Source: Theocolax elegans (Eukaryota; Arthropoda; Insecta; Hymenoptera; Cerocephalidae). Taken from it: 64,000 nt of DNA. A program made the translations under genes and the position numbers. How positions within the stretch are numbered: position 1 is the first letter of the stretch; each line of letters opens with the position of its first letter. This document shows positions 11,876-24,975 of this stretch, in pieces. The notes under the pieces are model-generated. The model was given only the letters and a program-made list of their open reading frames with translations, ran no database searches and was not told the origin of the DNA. The DNA is taken from assembly GCA_026168455.1 (NCBI GenBank), contig CM047430.1, forward strand, positions 70,471,044 through 70,535,043, read 5' to 3'.

Positions 11876-14800
11876 GTACGGAGAGGACGAGGACTCCCGA
11901 CACATATCCCCGTATGTGCAGCTTGGTTCTTCCTTTTCGTTTACGTTTTTTTTTTCCTTCTTTCTTACCTTCCTTCCTTCCTTCCTTCGTTCACTTCGTC
12001 CACTTTTATTTTTTTAACTCCCTTTCTCTCGTTAACAACGTCGCGCAAAATCCCCTCTCGACGCACATCCGCACATCCTCACCCTCCCGATTGTTGGTGA
12101 ACGAAAACCGGCTGATCATCCATTTATTTAAAACTAAATAAAATACATCGTTGGTGCAACTGCAGAGTGAAAAAGTGTGAACAGTGTGTTACTTACGTGA
12201 TATCTCGCGCGTTACGTTTCATTTATTTTTACACTCTACGTCGAATCTTTTACATTTATTTTTCGTTGCATCCTCTTTTTGGATGGTTTGCGCAAATGTG
12301 AAGAGTTTGGGTATCGCTCGGTTGTACCTATCCGCGTACACACCTCCAAGGATTCGTTGGTGCGACGTGTATACTCGCGAGTGATCATTGTTTACCGTCG
12401 AGAATTATTATTGGAGTTGGTTGACGCTACTGCATCTTGTTGAGTATATTACAATTGATACTTTAAGTGGTGATGATACTTTACCGGGTTTACCGGATTT
12501 CGTAAAATTATATGTATATATACGTATGCACATGTACGTACGTACGACTGTAATGAGTTCGTTGTCGCTTGTACATTTACGTATGTGTACATGTATATAT
12601 ACGTGCACATAGTTTTGTTACTTTGTGTAAGCAGAAGACAGATAAAGAAACGTTAGTTTCTTTTAACTAATTACTTGTTTGATATCGTTTGCCATACCGT
12701 AACTGTATATACTTACTATGTGTGTTTACGTTCGTCAAAAATATTTATTCCTCGATACTTTATTCGCGATTGTCAGTATTCAAACAATCATTTTCAGTAC
12801 GGTTTTATTGCTCCGATAATCGATCCCTTCTTTTTTCTTTTTTTTTTCTTTTCTTCATTTGTATCTCCGGGTATACATTTAATATGCTCGAACGCACTAA
12901 AATTCAGTGAATTTTTAATGAAACTCCGAAAATGCGTTAAATTATAATGATATATGCCCCGAAATATAAATGAATCTTGTTTGATCGGTAATGAAAGTTC
13001 ATTTTATTTACGTTAATAATAAATAGGACGTAACGATCGTAAATGTTACGCGAAATGCAAATACTAATTACACGAGATGTTAAATTCGTAAAAAGAGAAA
13101 AAATATAGTGTAACCGTGAGTAAACTACCCGAGAATTTAATTAAAAGCATTAATACACGGACGTGTATAATGGTATTAATCCGAGTATTAATCATTTTGA
13201 AAAAGAGGAACAAAAGGATCCCTTTTAGTTAGCCGTTGAACCGGGCAAACCGATGCAACATTTTGATAAGCATAATTTCGCGAAAATTTATCGCGGTGAA
13301 AAATAAAGAAACCGACGGATCGATCGAACGTAGCGATTAAATCCAAAGGAAATCGAAGCCTAGATGCATCGTCTAAATCTCATTCTTCTTTCCTTCTCGC
13401 TCGTATGCTGAATTATTCGTTCGGGAGGCCCAGGGGTTTTTGCTTCGATTTTTTCTTGTCGCTTATGTTTTTTTTTCTTTCTCCTTTTTTTCATTTCTTT
13501 TCTTTTCTTTTCCGTTTTTTTATCCGTCCTCTTTCTTATTCGGCCGCGATACAAGGGAGCCGCGAGATTTCGGCCGGTTTCTTCCCTCGTTGGACAGACG
13601 GAACGGATCGAAACCTGCTCGCGGTTCGCGAGAGAGCGAGAGAGCGAGAGAGAGAACAACGGGCTCTCAACAAGAGATTTACGGGCAACGTGCAAAGACC
13701 TCTTTGGTCCCGAAATTCTATATTCCCTTCTTATTTTTTTACTTTTATTTTTTCTTTTCCGATTCTCTTTTTTTTTCGCTCAGCTCCTTTGTTTTTTGCG
13801 AGCTGTGGATGCTATTATCGAGCCGTTAGACGCAATAAAACTTTTCGATTGCCAATACACGCGGATTTATTCAATTCCGAGGGAAATAAATATCTACGCG
13901 TGGTAAATGATTGGCGCTCGGATTATACAAAATTTATATATACGAGTGCGTCGCGGTTTTTTAAATTTTTGTCGATTCACGCGGTTTTGTTAATTATGCG
14001 GTCGATCAACCGATATGCCACATAACATTTTAATTCTAATCTCTCTCCCAATCATTAAGCGCATTTTCTAAATCATTCGATTTAGCTTTGGTAATAAACG
14101 AGAAACGCCTAAAATTTAAAAATTCGAGTAATATTAAGGAACGATGGAACAATATTTATAAATTAATCGTTAACGATCAAACGTATAAAGTCAAAGTTAT
14201 ATGTATTTTCCATGTATTATACATGAAGAATTGAAAGATTTTTTTTACGCCTTGTTACTGTATACGAAAGAGCGATGGGTCGAACGTGTCGGCGCGAAGA
14301 GGCCGCATTAATCTGTGGTTTAGCGAACCAATTTAAATATCAGCGGCGCGCACGCTGGACGCAATTTTATATCATTTCCGATATCGCTACGGCGTAGTGT
14401 GGGTGGGTTAAGAGTCCCTCAACATCACCGGTACGTATTCCTTCGCGAAAAAAAAATGTTACTCGTTACTTGTCCTATACTATAAACGTTATTATTTTGT
14501 CGATGATACGGAAGAAAACACTTGGATCATTTTAGCTATTGAGATTTATAATATTTTCGTTTTAACTGGTCCTCTTGAGCGTTTGCCTAAAGTTAATTTG
14601 TATATTCATTTACATATAAAATATATTGTCTATAATACGTTTACCTTACTCGCGATAAAGATGTGTCGTTAAATTCGTGAAATAATATATTTTATTTGAA
14701 ATTGTTAAAGTTTACTCGTCAAAAAATGTTTTTTTATATACTGAGTTTAGTGTAATAGTTTTAGACAATATATTTTCTAGACAAAATTCGGGTATATTTA

Positions 14801-15640
14801 TTAGATCGTGCGAAATTGAAACTAGACGTTGAGAGTTCAAATCTTGTTCTAATTGAAATAAATTTTCGAATTCGTTAGCCCAATTTTAGGCATATTATGT
14901 ATACGTATCGACAGATGTAGTTTGATCGAGTCAAAAGACGCGATGTACATTCTCGTGAATTTTAATTTATCGAATGTGTTATTTTATTTAAACTAAATTT
15001 TAATAAACTTCCACTTTAAAAATACGTAAATTCTTGATTGCGCGACAAGAGTCTAATCGTTTGAAAACACAAAGTAATAAAAAGATAACGATATATATAA
15101 TTAAAAACTCAAAATATTAAAAAAGATATATATACTCTAATCAAACTGAAAATTGTCTAATGCAATGACTTGTTAACGCAATAAATAATATATTTACCGT
15201 TTTTTGATAATTTAATACAAGAAAACATAAATATAAAAGTCTATAACAATCCAATGAAGACTTTAATAAAACTGAATGACAGTGTCTATAAACATATTTA
15301 TCATTGGTTAACGGTTAAATTAAAAAAAAAGCACCTTATTTATTAAATTGGAACAGAATAAATAAAAACGAAATGCGTTCTTCGAAAATGGCGAGCTCAA
15401 GAAAATCCCATCAAGGGAAAACCCAAGGCTCGTGCTTTAAACGAGGCGCGTAGAACGTATTTTTCGGTAGCCCAGCGGCGTCGGCTGCACGTGTTTCTAA
15501 ACAGCTCGTGTATAGTACGGAGTATAGTGTCTCGTATACACATTTATACACGTATACGTGAATGTACATGTGTATAAATACGTGTGTACGTACTTTGTTT
15601 TTTACATGTATATAGTACGTGTGTATATTATACACAAACG

Positions 15641-15717
15641 CACACACACACACACACACACACACTCCCACACGTACGTGTGTCAGAGATATGTGTGTGT
15701 GTGTGTGTGTGTGTGTG
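15641..15717. repeat. (CA)n followed by (GT)n, hairpin-forming microsatellite pair
   Basis: A CA run at 15641-15664 is followed after about 27 bp by a GT run at 15692-15717. The two are complementary, and the spacer contains a CACGTACGTG palindrome, so one strand could fold into a long hairpin. Confidence 0.85.
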
Positions 15718-15823
15718 GGTACGTGTGTACACATAGGCGCTCGCACGGGAGAAAGAGAAAGAAAGGGAGAGCGCGATGGATGCTCCCGAGAGCGGGCGAA
15801 CCAGCCAGAAGGGAATTACGAGT

Positions 15824-15835
15824 TGCGCATGCGCG
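15824..15835. promoter_or_regulatory. NRF1/Erect-wing type palindromic site
   Basis: A second TGCGCATGCGCG, identical to the one at 11535. It lies in a GC-rich island (15740-15960) just after the CA/GT microsatellite pair. Confidence 0.6.
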
Positions 15836-17650
15836 AGTGCGTGGGACCTTGAATCAAACAGCCTTTGTCGCGAGAGACTCCACCGCAGCGGCACCACGAG
15901 GCCGGCGAAAGTGTACCCGAAGCTTTTTTGCTCCGAGTGTGCCGCGCGAGGAGAGCCGCTCTTTTTATTGCTTTTTTGCCTCATTCTTCTTCTTCTTCTT
16001 CGTCTTCTTCTTCATTTTTTTTTCGCTTTCCTCCCCTCCCCTCCCCCTCCCCCTCCCCAACCCCCCTTACCAACGTCGCCTCCTCCCCGCGCCCCACCCT
16101 TCCCTTTATTTTTTTTATCCGTGTATACACTCTGCCTCGTTTTTCGAAGGCACGAGCCTTCCTTTGCCATTTTTACTTATAGGCGCATGTGTATATACCA
16201 CTCGCGAGACGGAATTAGACATCGCGTTTCAAACGGCCTATTGTAAACGCGGATTTTAATTAGCCGTACAGCACTTTGCTTTTTAATTTATCTTTTTTCG
16301 TTTTACGCATATTGACGATTTCGCGTACTGAATTATTTTTTTTATCATTCGTTACGCGGCTGCCTCATCAAAATTGATTAAGAGAAAAACGATGGTTCAC
16401 TTTATTTATATAAAATTCCACTCGGTGATTAATTAATTACGTATATAAAAATATGGTACATCTATGTATACATGCATGTGTGTACGTGATTTTATAAAAG
16501 CGAACGTGACTCACTGATAAATAACAATATTCTAATAAAACTATATATATATAAAATCTGAGTAATTTAAAAGTTCACAGGGTCGTCGATTGTAAATCTT
16601 TGGGCGATACGTGTAATTAAAGTATTATTTAACAAATAAAAACAAGTTGGATTGGTTACTAAACTTATTAAAACGCTACTTAAATAACAAAATTTCTAAA
16701 ATTTACATAAACTTTTGGATGTCTCGTTAGGTCGGAGCAGCAAGTATATATATTCAAATGCGTATATTTCGGCCATTGTTTTCATCGAAAGACTCCGCCA
16801 TGTTGAAACTGAAGCCACCATAATTCTTATGTGTATATACACAGAGCTAAGGATTTAAATAAAAATTCCCTGTTATTCTATATAACGTGTAAACTTATAA
16901 TCAGATAAATATTTTAACCACAATCGTTATTTAAAATTCGGTGAATGTCGTCACTCTCGTTGTTGCCCATATAAAAAATAATACCTTGCAAAATACAAAT
17001 TGTCCTCATTGAAATATTCCGTTGATATATACGCTAACAAAATTAAAATTATCCATTCTTAAAGTCATCGTGACACAGTGAACGTACCATCAAAAAAAAA
17101 AGATAATACTTAAAATAAACTAATATGTGGTTAAAAAAAAGGAGATGTATGAGTAGGATATATTGAAGGGAATAAATAAAAATGTTAAAAATGTTGTTAA
17201 CAAGCTTGTGGTTCCTGAGGTTCTCGGTGAGTTCCGAGAAGCTCGGTGGATTTTGTTGCTCGGACTATAAGAGAACGGAGTGGAATCCGGCGCGAGCGAA
17301 AGAATCCCAGCGGTATAACGTTTTCGACGCACTGGGTATATGGAGCTGCGAGCCCTGCGCTTTAACCATGACTCTCTTTTCCCTTCGTTCGTGCATCTCC
17401 CGGCTTTCTCGCGAGCACGCTCCCGCGGTATTGAATTTTTCGCCGTTTTCGCTCTGTCTACACATATATATATATATACACTCATACACGCATATACCCA
17501 TATATATATGTGTGAGCCTTGGTTCGTCGAAAGTGCAGAGGTTCTTTTACGAGAGTCCCTAGCTTTTCGCCTTTCTCGACAATCGTATCTCTTGACTATG
17601 CAGTAATTTTTATTATTATTGTTTTTCTTTTTAATATTATTTTTTTATAT

Positions 17651-17856
17651 ACTGAGAAAAGCGATCTAGCAAAGTATATTATATTTTTAGCAACGTTATG
17701 TTTTATAGTGAATATTAAAATGTATATCTATACTAGTTTTTAATACAATGATAACAAAAATCACTAATAGAACTAAAGAAAATTTGCAATAATCTAAATA
17801 TATTCTTGCAACTTGCTAAAGAATATAATAATTTTTAATGTATCAATTTTCTCAGT
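17651..17856. mobile_element. Possible degenerate MITE with ACTGAGAAAA ends
   Basis: The left end ACTGAGAAAA is mirrored by TTTTCTCAGT on the right, and weaker inverted similarity continues inward (TATTATATT, then TTTAGCAA, on each side). The termini resemble the cleaner element at 24745-24975. No target duplication is evident, so this is tentative. Confidence 0.35.
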
Positions 17857-20569
17857 GCATCTATCTATTTTGTTAATTTAATATAATATACTTTTGCGTA
17901 TCTTCTTCGTTAGTAATATTGCGGTGGAATTTTAATTTTAACGAGTAATAAGTGCATTGTATTTTATAATAAAATTATATAGCTATTGAATTTCAAAAAG
18001 TTAACGTTGATCAATCCGGAAAGTAACCTTGAGGAATAAATATTTTAAAAAAGAAACTTTTACTTTTATTAACTGTAATTATAATTAATTTAATTGTACG
18101 ACAAAACATTTGCGAACATGTCTAGTAGTAATCTAACTATATATGTAACACTTTGTAAGGCAAAAAATACCTAAGTTTCATAAAATATCGAATAAATGCC
18201 CAATTATTGGCAATATTAAAGTTTTATTTAACCTTCGAATATTAAATTTCTACTAGGCATGTGTAAAATACAATTAAAAAAAATTAAAAGTAATTATAAA
18301 TGTTGTTGAATTCAATTTGTGAAACATTTTTTTTGCACTTCGTGAAGGTGCATTTTATATTAAATAACGTAAAAATAATGTTGTGCTTTGAAGTATGAAG
18401 TTTTTTAAAATTAAATTGAATTAACTCTCTGAAAAAATATTTATTTAACATTTATAATTGCAGAGTTATTTACTTACAAATGTTTCATACGAATGGACTT
18501 ATATAAATAAAGTCGTTTTACAGTTTGTGAAGTGGTTTCGATTTAAAATGCAAATTTTATTTTATAATCGAATTTTGTTAAATTACTGAAATGCAATTAA
18601 TCATTAGTTATAGTTTCAATTGATAGATGTTTGTGCAAATTTTAATTTGCGCTCAATGTAATCTTTAATAATACATATTTTTATGTATTATTCAATGTAG
18701 TTGTCGATGTACATAATTAAACAAATGTAACACGAGCAAATTATTATCTAGAAGTAAACGAACTAAACATTATCAATATTTTTCTGGTTTATTTATAAAG
18801 AATGGAAAATAAATTACGTATATGTATATATAGTACACACTAAAGGAGAAGGAAAAAAATGATTAAGTTTTATGGCAAACTATATCTCGAAGTATCATCA
18901 TCAACAAAATCAGTTTCTCGAACAATGTATATATACCGAAGAACGTATCAACCAACAATAACCCAATAAAATTTCTCAGCAAACCCAACTACCTCATATA
19001 CATAATATAGATGTATGCATATATAGTTCTCATTATCTGAAATTGGCATTATCGCTCGGAAGTTTCACGACCTTTAAAGACTAAAGTTCGCGATTGCACC
19101 AGACGGCACAACTCGACAAAGTTCAATCGCACGAGAATTTCTTTATTTTGTTGATATTCGTAAACATAAATTATCAACGAAATACATTGATTTATATATT
19201 ATCGAATTTCATGACGATGAGAATGTGGAGACGTATATAGACGATACGTGTACGTGCATAGAGAGAAAAGCATGGGAGAGCGCGTTGCGGGCGCGCGACC
19301 TTGCAACGAAGCACGTGGAAAACCGGGGCGAAAGTCCCGAACGACAGTGCAAGTACCGGGCGATAGCGAAAGCGCGCCAGCTGTAAAGCTATTACCGGGT
19401 GGGCGGAAACGCGAGCCCTATATTCACGCGTTTGTGTTGGTGACGAAGGGGAGGGTGGGAGCAAGAAGAAAGGGGAGGGGGGCGGGGACGTGGGGGAAGC
19501 GAGGGAGAGAGAAAGAGAGACCGACGCGAATTCGGCGCGCGCGCGCGCGTTCGCGTCGCCCTCGCGAAGAAAGCGAGAGTCGAGTTTGCGCGCCGAGAGT
19601 GCGATCGATATTTTACTCAAACGACGCATGGGGACGATGGCTTCGAACGGCTCGCGTGCGCGCGAAACAAGCTACTTCTCTTCGTTCTTCTTGTTCCTTT
19701 TTTTTTACGCTCGCGCCGCTTTTCAAATGGTTATGGGGTATATTTTTATATGGTTTATTTAAAGAGTTGGTTATTGATGTTCAATTTTCTTTTCGTTTTT
19801 TTAATACACATTTTTTTTACATCTTTTCTTTTTTATGGTTTAATAAGTATGCATGGATATACATACCATCGATTAATGCGCTGTGCAACAAATTTTTTTT
19901 ACTTGAAAATACAATAATTTTAATCGATTTGAGCGTATCGCGACGGTAGTCTTTTTCAAACGTTGATAATTTATGTTCGTTTAAGAAATACTAATTGGTT
20001 TACAAAAAATTAAAAATACTCTCTGTTTTTGAAGATATGCGACTATGTTTTGAAAAGTACCAAAGCGGAATACATTTAAGATTTATACATGATCATTTAT
20101 TCAGTAAAAACGTCAATAGTATATTAAAAAGAGCGATATTATTTTGACAATTTTTGATTGCCTAGAGAACAAGACATAATCAAATATTTAATTTTGCTCT
20201 GAAAATGAATGAAAGTAATGGTGTATCGGTTTAGGGTACTTGTCCTCCTTTTACTCAACGTGAAATTACGTGATTTCACGTAAAAAACACTTTATTTGTA
20301 TAAGGACCGTAATAGTTGCCTTGACGAGCGATGTCCACCCCGGTGGCTAAAGATCCGTACCACGATCCTTCCCGCGGCTTGTTTACTTTCGTTTCGAGCT
20401 CGAAATCACTCGCGTATATATCTATACGTATACATGTATATCCTTTCTTCGTTGCACCAACCTCCCTCTACCTAGACCTTCTACCTATAGAACAGTATAT
20501 CCTTGACCATAAATATTATTACGTTTAATGAGACGCTTCCTTTTTAATCGAGATCCTTATCTGTTTCAG

Positions 20570-21121
20570 ATCGTACAAATCAACCGCCTTCTAACAAGCC
20601 ACGTTAACCTCAAGTGATTTATATTTTCTTACAAAAACCGTGTGAGAGCGAGAGAGATAAAGAAAGAAAGAGATCGAGAGAAAGCAAGCGAGAAAGAGAG
20701 AGAGTGAACGAGAATAACGATAAGAGTGTTTATATATCGTCGGAGCTTAGCGTGTACAAAAAGAAAATACAAAAAGTAAAAGAGTCCGCCAGTGCCAAAA
20801 TCGGATCGTGATCACACAAGTACAAGAGATAGGAAGAGAGAGAGAGAGAAGAGGAGAGGAGACGGAAGAAAGTTGGAGAGGAGAGAGCCCCCACAGGGAA
20901 CCAAAGAAGCGTTAGGATATCGTTGAAGGTTGTTGAAGCCTAAAACACAAAACACAAAAACCTGTCGAGTACAAAAATCGAGTAATCGAGTGATAGTGCT
21001 AGGGAGAGTGGTATATAAGGAAAGTGGTAGATAGATAGAAAAAAGTGGACATGTCGCGCAGAATCGACGGACGCAGGTAAACCCGACGAGCCCGCGGCCT
21101 CGGCATGATGGGGCGCGGAAG
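20570..21121 (+). promoter_or_regulatory. Tet: 5' leader of the Tet coding exon, with splice acceptor and two uORFs
   Basis: A strong acceptor (CTTATCTGTTTCAG) ends at 20569. The 552 nt that follow are purine-rich and lack an ATG until 21051. The uORF at 21051-21080 encodes nine residues. The uORF at 21105-21125 encodes six, and its TGA stop overlaps the main ATG as ATGA. A donor-like GCAG|GTAAAC lies at 21077 and could remove the second uORF and the main start in an alternative transcript. The exon boundary is inferred from splice consensus only. Confidence 0.5.
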
Positions 21122-22192
21122 ATGAGCGCCGAGATCAAGAAGGAGGTCGTCGCCTCCGAGGGGGTTGGCAGCCCTCCGGCGGCGGTTGCGACCTCGCCGG
21201 GACCCCCCGGGGACCCCGGTCGTCACCTACCGCCCTTCAGCACGTTCGGCCCGGACCCCGTGATGGACACCTCGGCGGCTCTGACGAGCCACGAACTCGC
21301 GATCGGCGCGGGCTTGAACGCTTGGGACTACTACGAAGGTCTGACTGGACGACTGATAGACGCGCGAGGTGAGGTGGTGCTCGCATCCCAGTACCGGCCC
21401 TGGGAGTCGAAGCACGGCCTCCCACCGGAAGCTGGCCTCCCGAGTTTCGCCTCGCAGTTCGCGGGCGAGCCCCAGGAGCCCCAGCTGACCACCCTGACAC
21501 CCCTGTCGCCGGCCTCGATCTCGCACTCGCCCCCCGTGAGTCTGCCGAGCTTCCACACCCTGGGCGGCCCGTTGCCCGCGCCCCAGCCTCACCGGGCAGG
21601 AGCGGCGGTCGGGTATCCCTTGGTTCCGGCACCCGTACAGGCCCGCGAGGTCCCGGCCCTCCAGCAACAGCTGATCGACGAGCGACACATCCAGCTCCTC
21701 GGCGCCAGTCCGGTGCAGCCGTTCGCCCAGCCGGCTCAGCCGCACCCGCACCACGCGGTACTCGCGGTCGTCAAGTCCGAGTACCCGCAGCTCCACCATG
21801 CCAACTTCCAGAACCCGATGTCGACGGTGCTGGACTCGTCGCCGACGTCGCGCGTCGACGGCCGGAAGAAGGAGCGGAGAAAAATCCGCGCCGGCTCCAT
21901 GGAGTCCGAGGACGGCATACAGCCCGGGGCTCCGAGTGCCGAGAGCTCGGGTCAGGTGGCCGCGGTTTCATCGACGGCGAACCGAGGACCACACCACATG
22001 GGCGGGGGTCTCACGGACGGTGATCAGGACGGTCCCCTCGGAGACAAGCCCGCCAAGAAGAAGAGGAAACGCTGCGGAGAGTGCATAGGTTGCCAGAGGA
22101 AGGACAACTGCGGGGATTGCGCGCCTTGCAGGAACGACAAGAGCCACCAGATCTGCAAGATGCGCCGATGCGAGAAGCTCACCGAAAAGAAG
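21122..22192 (+). CDS. Tet: Tet methylcytosine dioxygenase, N-terminal coding exon with CXXC zinc finger (partial gene)
   Basis: This exon encodes 357 residues and ends in phase 0 at AAG|GTTAGT; the frame then runs 15 codons into the intron to a stop at 22240. The N-terminal 300 residues are Pro/Ser/Ala-rich and probably disordered. A basic KKKRKR stretch leads into the CXXC domain (Cys 318 to Cys 350), with CGECIGC and CGDCAPC clusters and final Cys in QICKMRRC, eight cysteines in total. It lacks the KFGG motif of the MLL/KDM2/DNMT1 CXXC class, as in TET-type domains. TET enzymes oxidise 5-methylcytosine (and, in flies, are linked to N6-methyladenine) using Fe(II) and 2-oxoglutarate; the CXXC finger binds CpG DNA. 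The catalytic exons must lie beyond the window. The exon is strikingly GC-rich against AT-rich flanks. Drosophila makes a CXXC-containing long and a CXXC-less short Tet, so this would be the long-form exon. Confidence 0.85.
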
Positions 22193-23087
22193 GTTAGTTC
22201 CTCACTGTTTCTTACTCACCTACCCTACCAGAAACTTTGAACCATCGTTGGCTAAATAACGGTCTAGTTTCTCCTAGGGTCACGCGTCCATGCATGTAGC
22301 ATCGACACTTTCACTTTTACCTAATATTCAATTTACTTCGTTATCGAATTAGTGGAACGGACAACATGCATGGACGTTGAATATCTCTATATGCTAAATT
22401 AAATTTTAATAAAAGAAGAAAATAATTAATACGCATACGAAATACACGAATTAATACGTGAACTATACAGTCATATGTAATTCCCGTTGAACGATGAATA
22501 TTAAATATTAATATTCCGCATTTAATTTTTAAATTTCCACGAAGAGTTCATTAGAATAATTAATTTGAAATATCGTATTCTTGGATGATTTGAATACAGA
22601 TTTAACTAAATTTTTGAGCTAATTGATCTTACCATGCACGTTACATTTCTATAAATAACAACCCCTTGCCCTCGCGAAGTACAAGTACAAGTATTAGTCA
22701 TGCGGGATGTAAAATAAAAATCCGTCGCACCAAAAATATATATAGTTAAAACAACTATAAATGCAAACGCGTATCGTCATATACGTATATATAAACTCTC
22801 GATTATACCGTAACCTCGCGACACTTAAAAATCTGTCTAATCAGTGAAAGAAAAAAAAAGGACCGAAATATCCATTGAAGATCCGTATCTAAAACACCAA
22901 CCGAGATTTGATAACCAGTGTTTCAACAAGGGCACACAGAACCACGTCAGTTATAGGGTACACGGAAAGAGACGAAAAAACGAATTTCGCGGACTAGTCA
23001 CGCGACGAGGTGTACGAAAGTATATACTATAGCGAAAGGGATAAGTATGTACGTGTGCAATATGTGTGTATGTATGTATGTGTGAAT

Positions 23088-23090
<3 letters not shown>

Positions 23091-23121
<31 letters not shown>
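23091..23121. repeat. (GA)n microsatellite
   Basis: About 31 bp of pure GA, followed by a GC-rich patch containing TG/CA-rich segments. Confidence 0.9.
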
Positions 23122-23125
<4 letters not shown>

Positions 23126-24744
23126 GGTATTAAACCTATATATAGGATGAACTTGGCCCCGATGCCGGGATACGGTGGCGTCGAGTGAGAGTCCCGGAGG
23201 GAAATATAGAAATACGGATAACCACCGCGCGGGTGTTAGTCTCGTACGAGGGTGTGGGAGAGGGTATACACGGTTTGTTATTGCAATGTGGTGACGTTAA
23301 GCTACCGAACACACAGACACATACGCACGAGCGCTCGCCCGCGCGATCCAACACGCACTACCACGCACGTACACATGTACATATACATGTAATATGCGGG
23401 GTTGTGGGAGCAAAGGCCTCGAGCGCCCGCGCGCTAACACGTCCGATCTTCGCGACCCGATAAACCGAGGTTCACCGATCTCTCCGAAGGCTTATAATAC
23501 TCGATAGTGCGATGCGGTTTACGTCGTTCCGCGCGCAACTGTTTATTTTCACTCTCCGGAATTCGTTTTTCGCGACAGCTCCTACTACACGACCTCCACC
23601 TCCCTCATCCCTTATCTTGTACCGTTAATACGCGTTACGTACAACATCTATTTCTTCATCGTTTTCAACGACTTTTATTCATATTCCTTCTATACATACG
23701 TTATCTTACTTGCCGACGTTTTTTTTTCTTTTTCTTCTTCTTTTTTTTTATATATACATATATATATCTTGATAGGTTTTGTACTCGGAATTCCTTATCG
23801 CGGTGGAGAAATTAAATAATAACGTGTTTTATTGTTAACGATGTAGGATAAACACGATGCGATAATGGTTACGATGCATTATTTATAAGCGGCGGGTGAT
23901 TAAGACTTGGATTATTTTTTTTCAACGCGTTTCGAAGAGATTTATAGCAAAAGGAAGAATAATTATGAATTATTTCGATATTTAAAGCGTCTAATTTATT
24001 ATTCGTAAGCGTAATTTAAAACGTTAATAAATACATGTTTATTAAGTTACTGATTGAAATATTAGTTCGTATAACATATTTGTTACGAATACTAATTTTA
24101 GAGAAAAACATACCAAAAATGAAGCAATATATTTATATTAATAAATTTATATGTTTGTCTATTCAATATTATTAAATTATTTATATAAATAATAGATACA
24201 TTCCTGATGGTAGAAAACGACAATATGGATAAGTAATTTTTTATGGGTATAAAATTTTGATAAAAAGTATAAACTAGCTAACAAAATTCGCTTATTCGTA
24301 CTAGATTAATTCCTAGTAATAATGACTATATAGATAAAGTTATTAGAAAAATCATCTCTAAGTTTCTGTTGTTGAATAGGTGATTAGTTATAAATTACAA
24401 TTTAAAATTAGGCACGATGAAGTAAAAGATTACGTACACAGTGACGAATTAACTAACTGATGAAGCTGCGAGACTTTCTAGAATTGCGTACAGGCTGCGT
24501 TCGATTTCATATTACGGCTTTTCGTCGTATCGTATATGAGCTTATAATATAATATACATATTATGAATTAACAGCACTTCCCTTTCGCTTATCAATAAAT
24601 TTCTTTAATTTTTGTCTGTTAATTATTAATCGATCGAATAGCGTAACCTATCTTTTCATATCAAAATAGAATTATTTCTTCTTTAACGTCTATGTTGTAG
24701 ACACTTCAATTTTGTACATTTTTACTACCTATAGCACTATACCA

Positions 24745-24975
24745 CACTGAGAAAAATATTTTAGTAAAAATTACTATTTTAATGGTAAAAGGAGGACCGA
24801 CTTTCACAATTATAAAAATTGCTTTCAATAATGGTAAATATTGCCAATATTAATGATAATTTTTCCAAAATAATGGTAATATTTACCATTATTAATAGCA
24901 ATTTTTATAATTGTGTAGGTCTGTACTCCTTTTACCATTAAAATAATAATTTATACTAGCAAATTTTTCTCAGTG
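24745..24975. mobile_element. 231-bp CACTG-ended MITE with long terminal inverted repeats
   Basis: The left end CACTGAGAAAAAT is mirrored by ATTTTTCTCAGTG minus one position on the right. Inverted similarity continues through ATGGTAAAAGGAGGACC and CACAATTATAAAAATTGC, so each arm is about 75-80 bp. The centre contains further short inverted copies of AATGGTAATATT. The dinucleotide CA flanks both ends (24743-24744 and 24976-24977), consistent with a 2-bp target duplication. There is no coding capacity. Termini and duplication length suggest CACTA/CMC-type mobilisation, but 2 bp is weak evidence. Confidence 0.75.

Larger units (their letters stand above)
11876..20569. other. AT-rich stretch with two GC-rich islands, no recognisable coding exon
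   Basis: GC- and CpG-rich islands lie at about 15740-15960 and 19250-19680, separated by AT-rich DNA. The second contains CG alternations and purine-rich runs. Open frames inside the islands are dominated by dinucleotide and homopolymer translation. It probably represents a 5' intron or upstream regulatory DNA of the Tet gene. Confidence 0.5.

Noticed and set aside
11068..11903. Long overlapping open frames on both strands (up to 250 codons)
   Set aside because: They translate GA/CT runs, CA runs and GC-rich simple sequence into Ser/Leu/Arg/His strings, with frames open on both strands at once. There is no domain resemblance or splice-consistent structure.
15558..16259. 233-codon + strand frame
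   Set aside because: It is mostly (CA)n, (GT)n and poly-pyrimidine translation (His/Thr, Cys/Val, Ser/Phe/Pro runs), so open by composition.
19248..19949. 233-codon frame in the GC-rich island
   Set aside because: Arg/Gly-rich translation of GA- and CG-alternating sequence that then runs into AT-rich poly-T; open on the other strand too.
20242..20254. TCCTCCTTTTAC shared with the arm of the 24745 MITE
   Set aside because: Twelve bases of pyrimidine-rich identity without surrounding similarity is likely chance.
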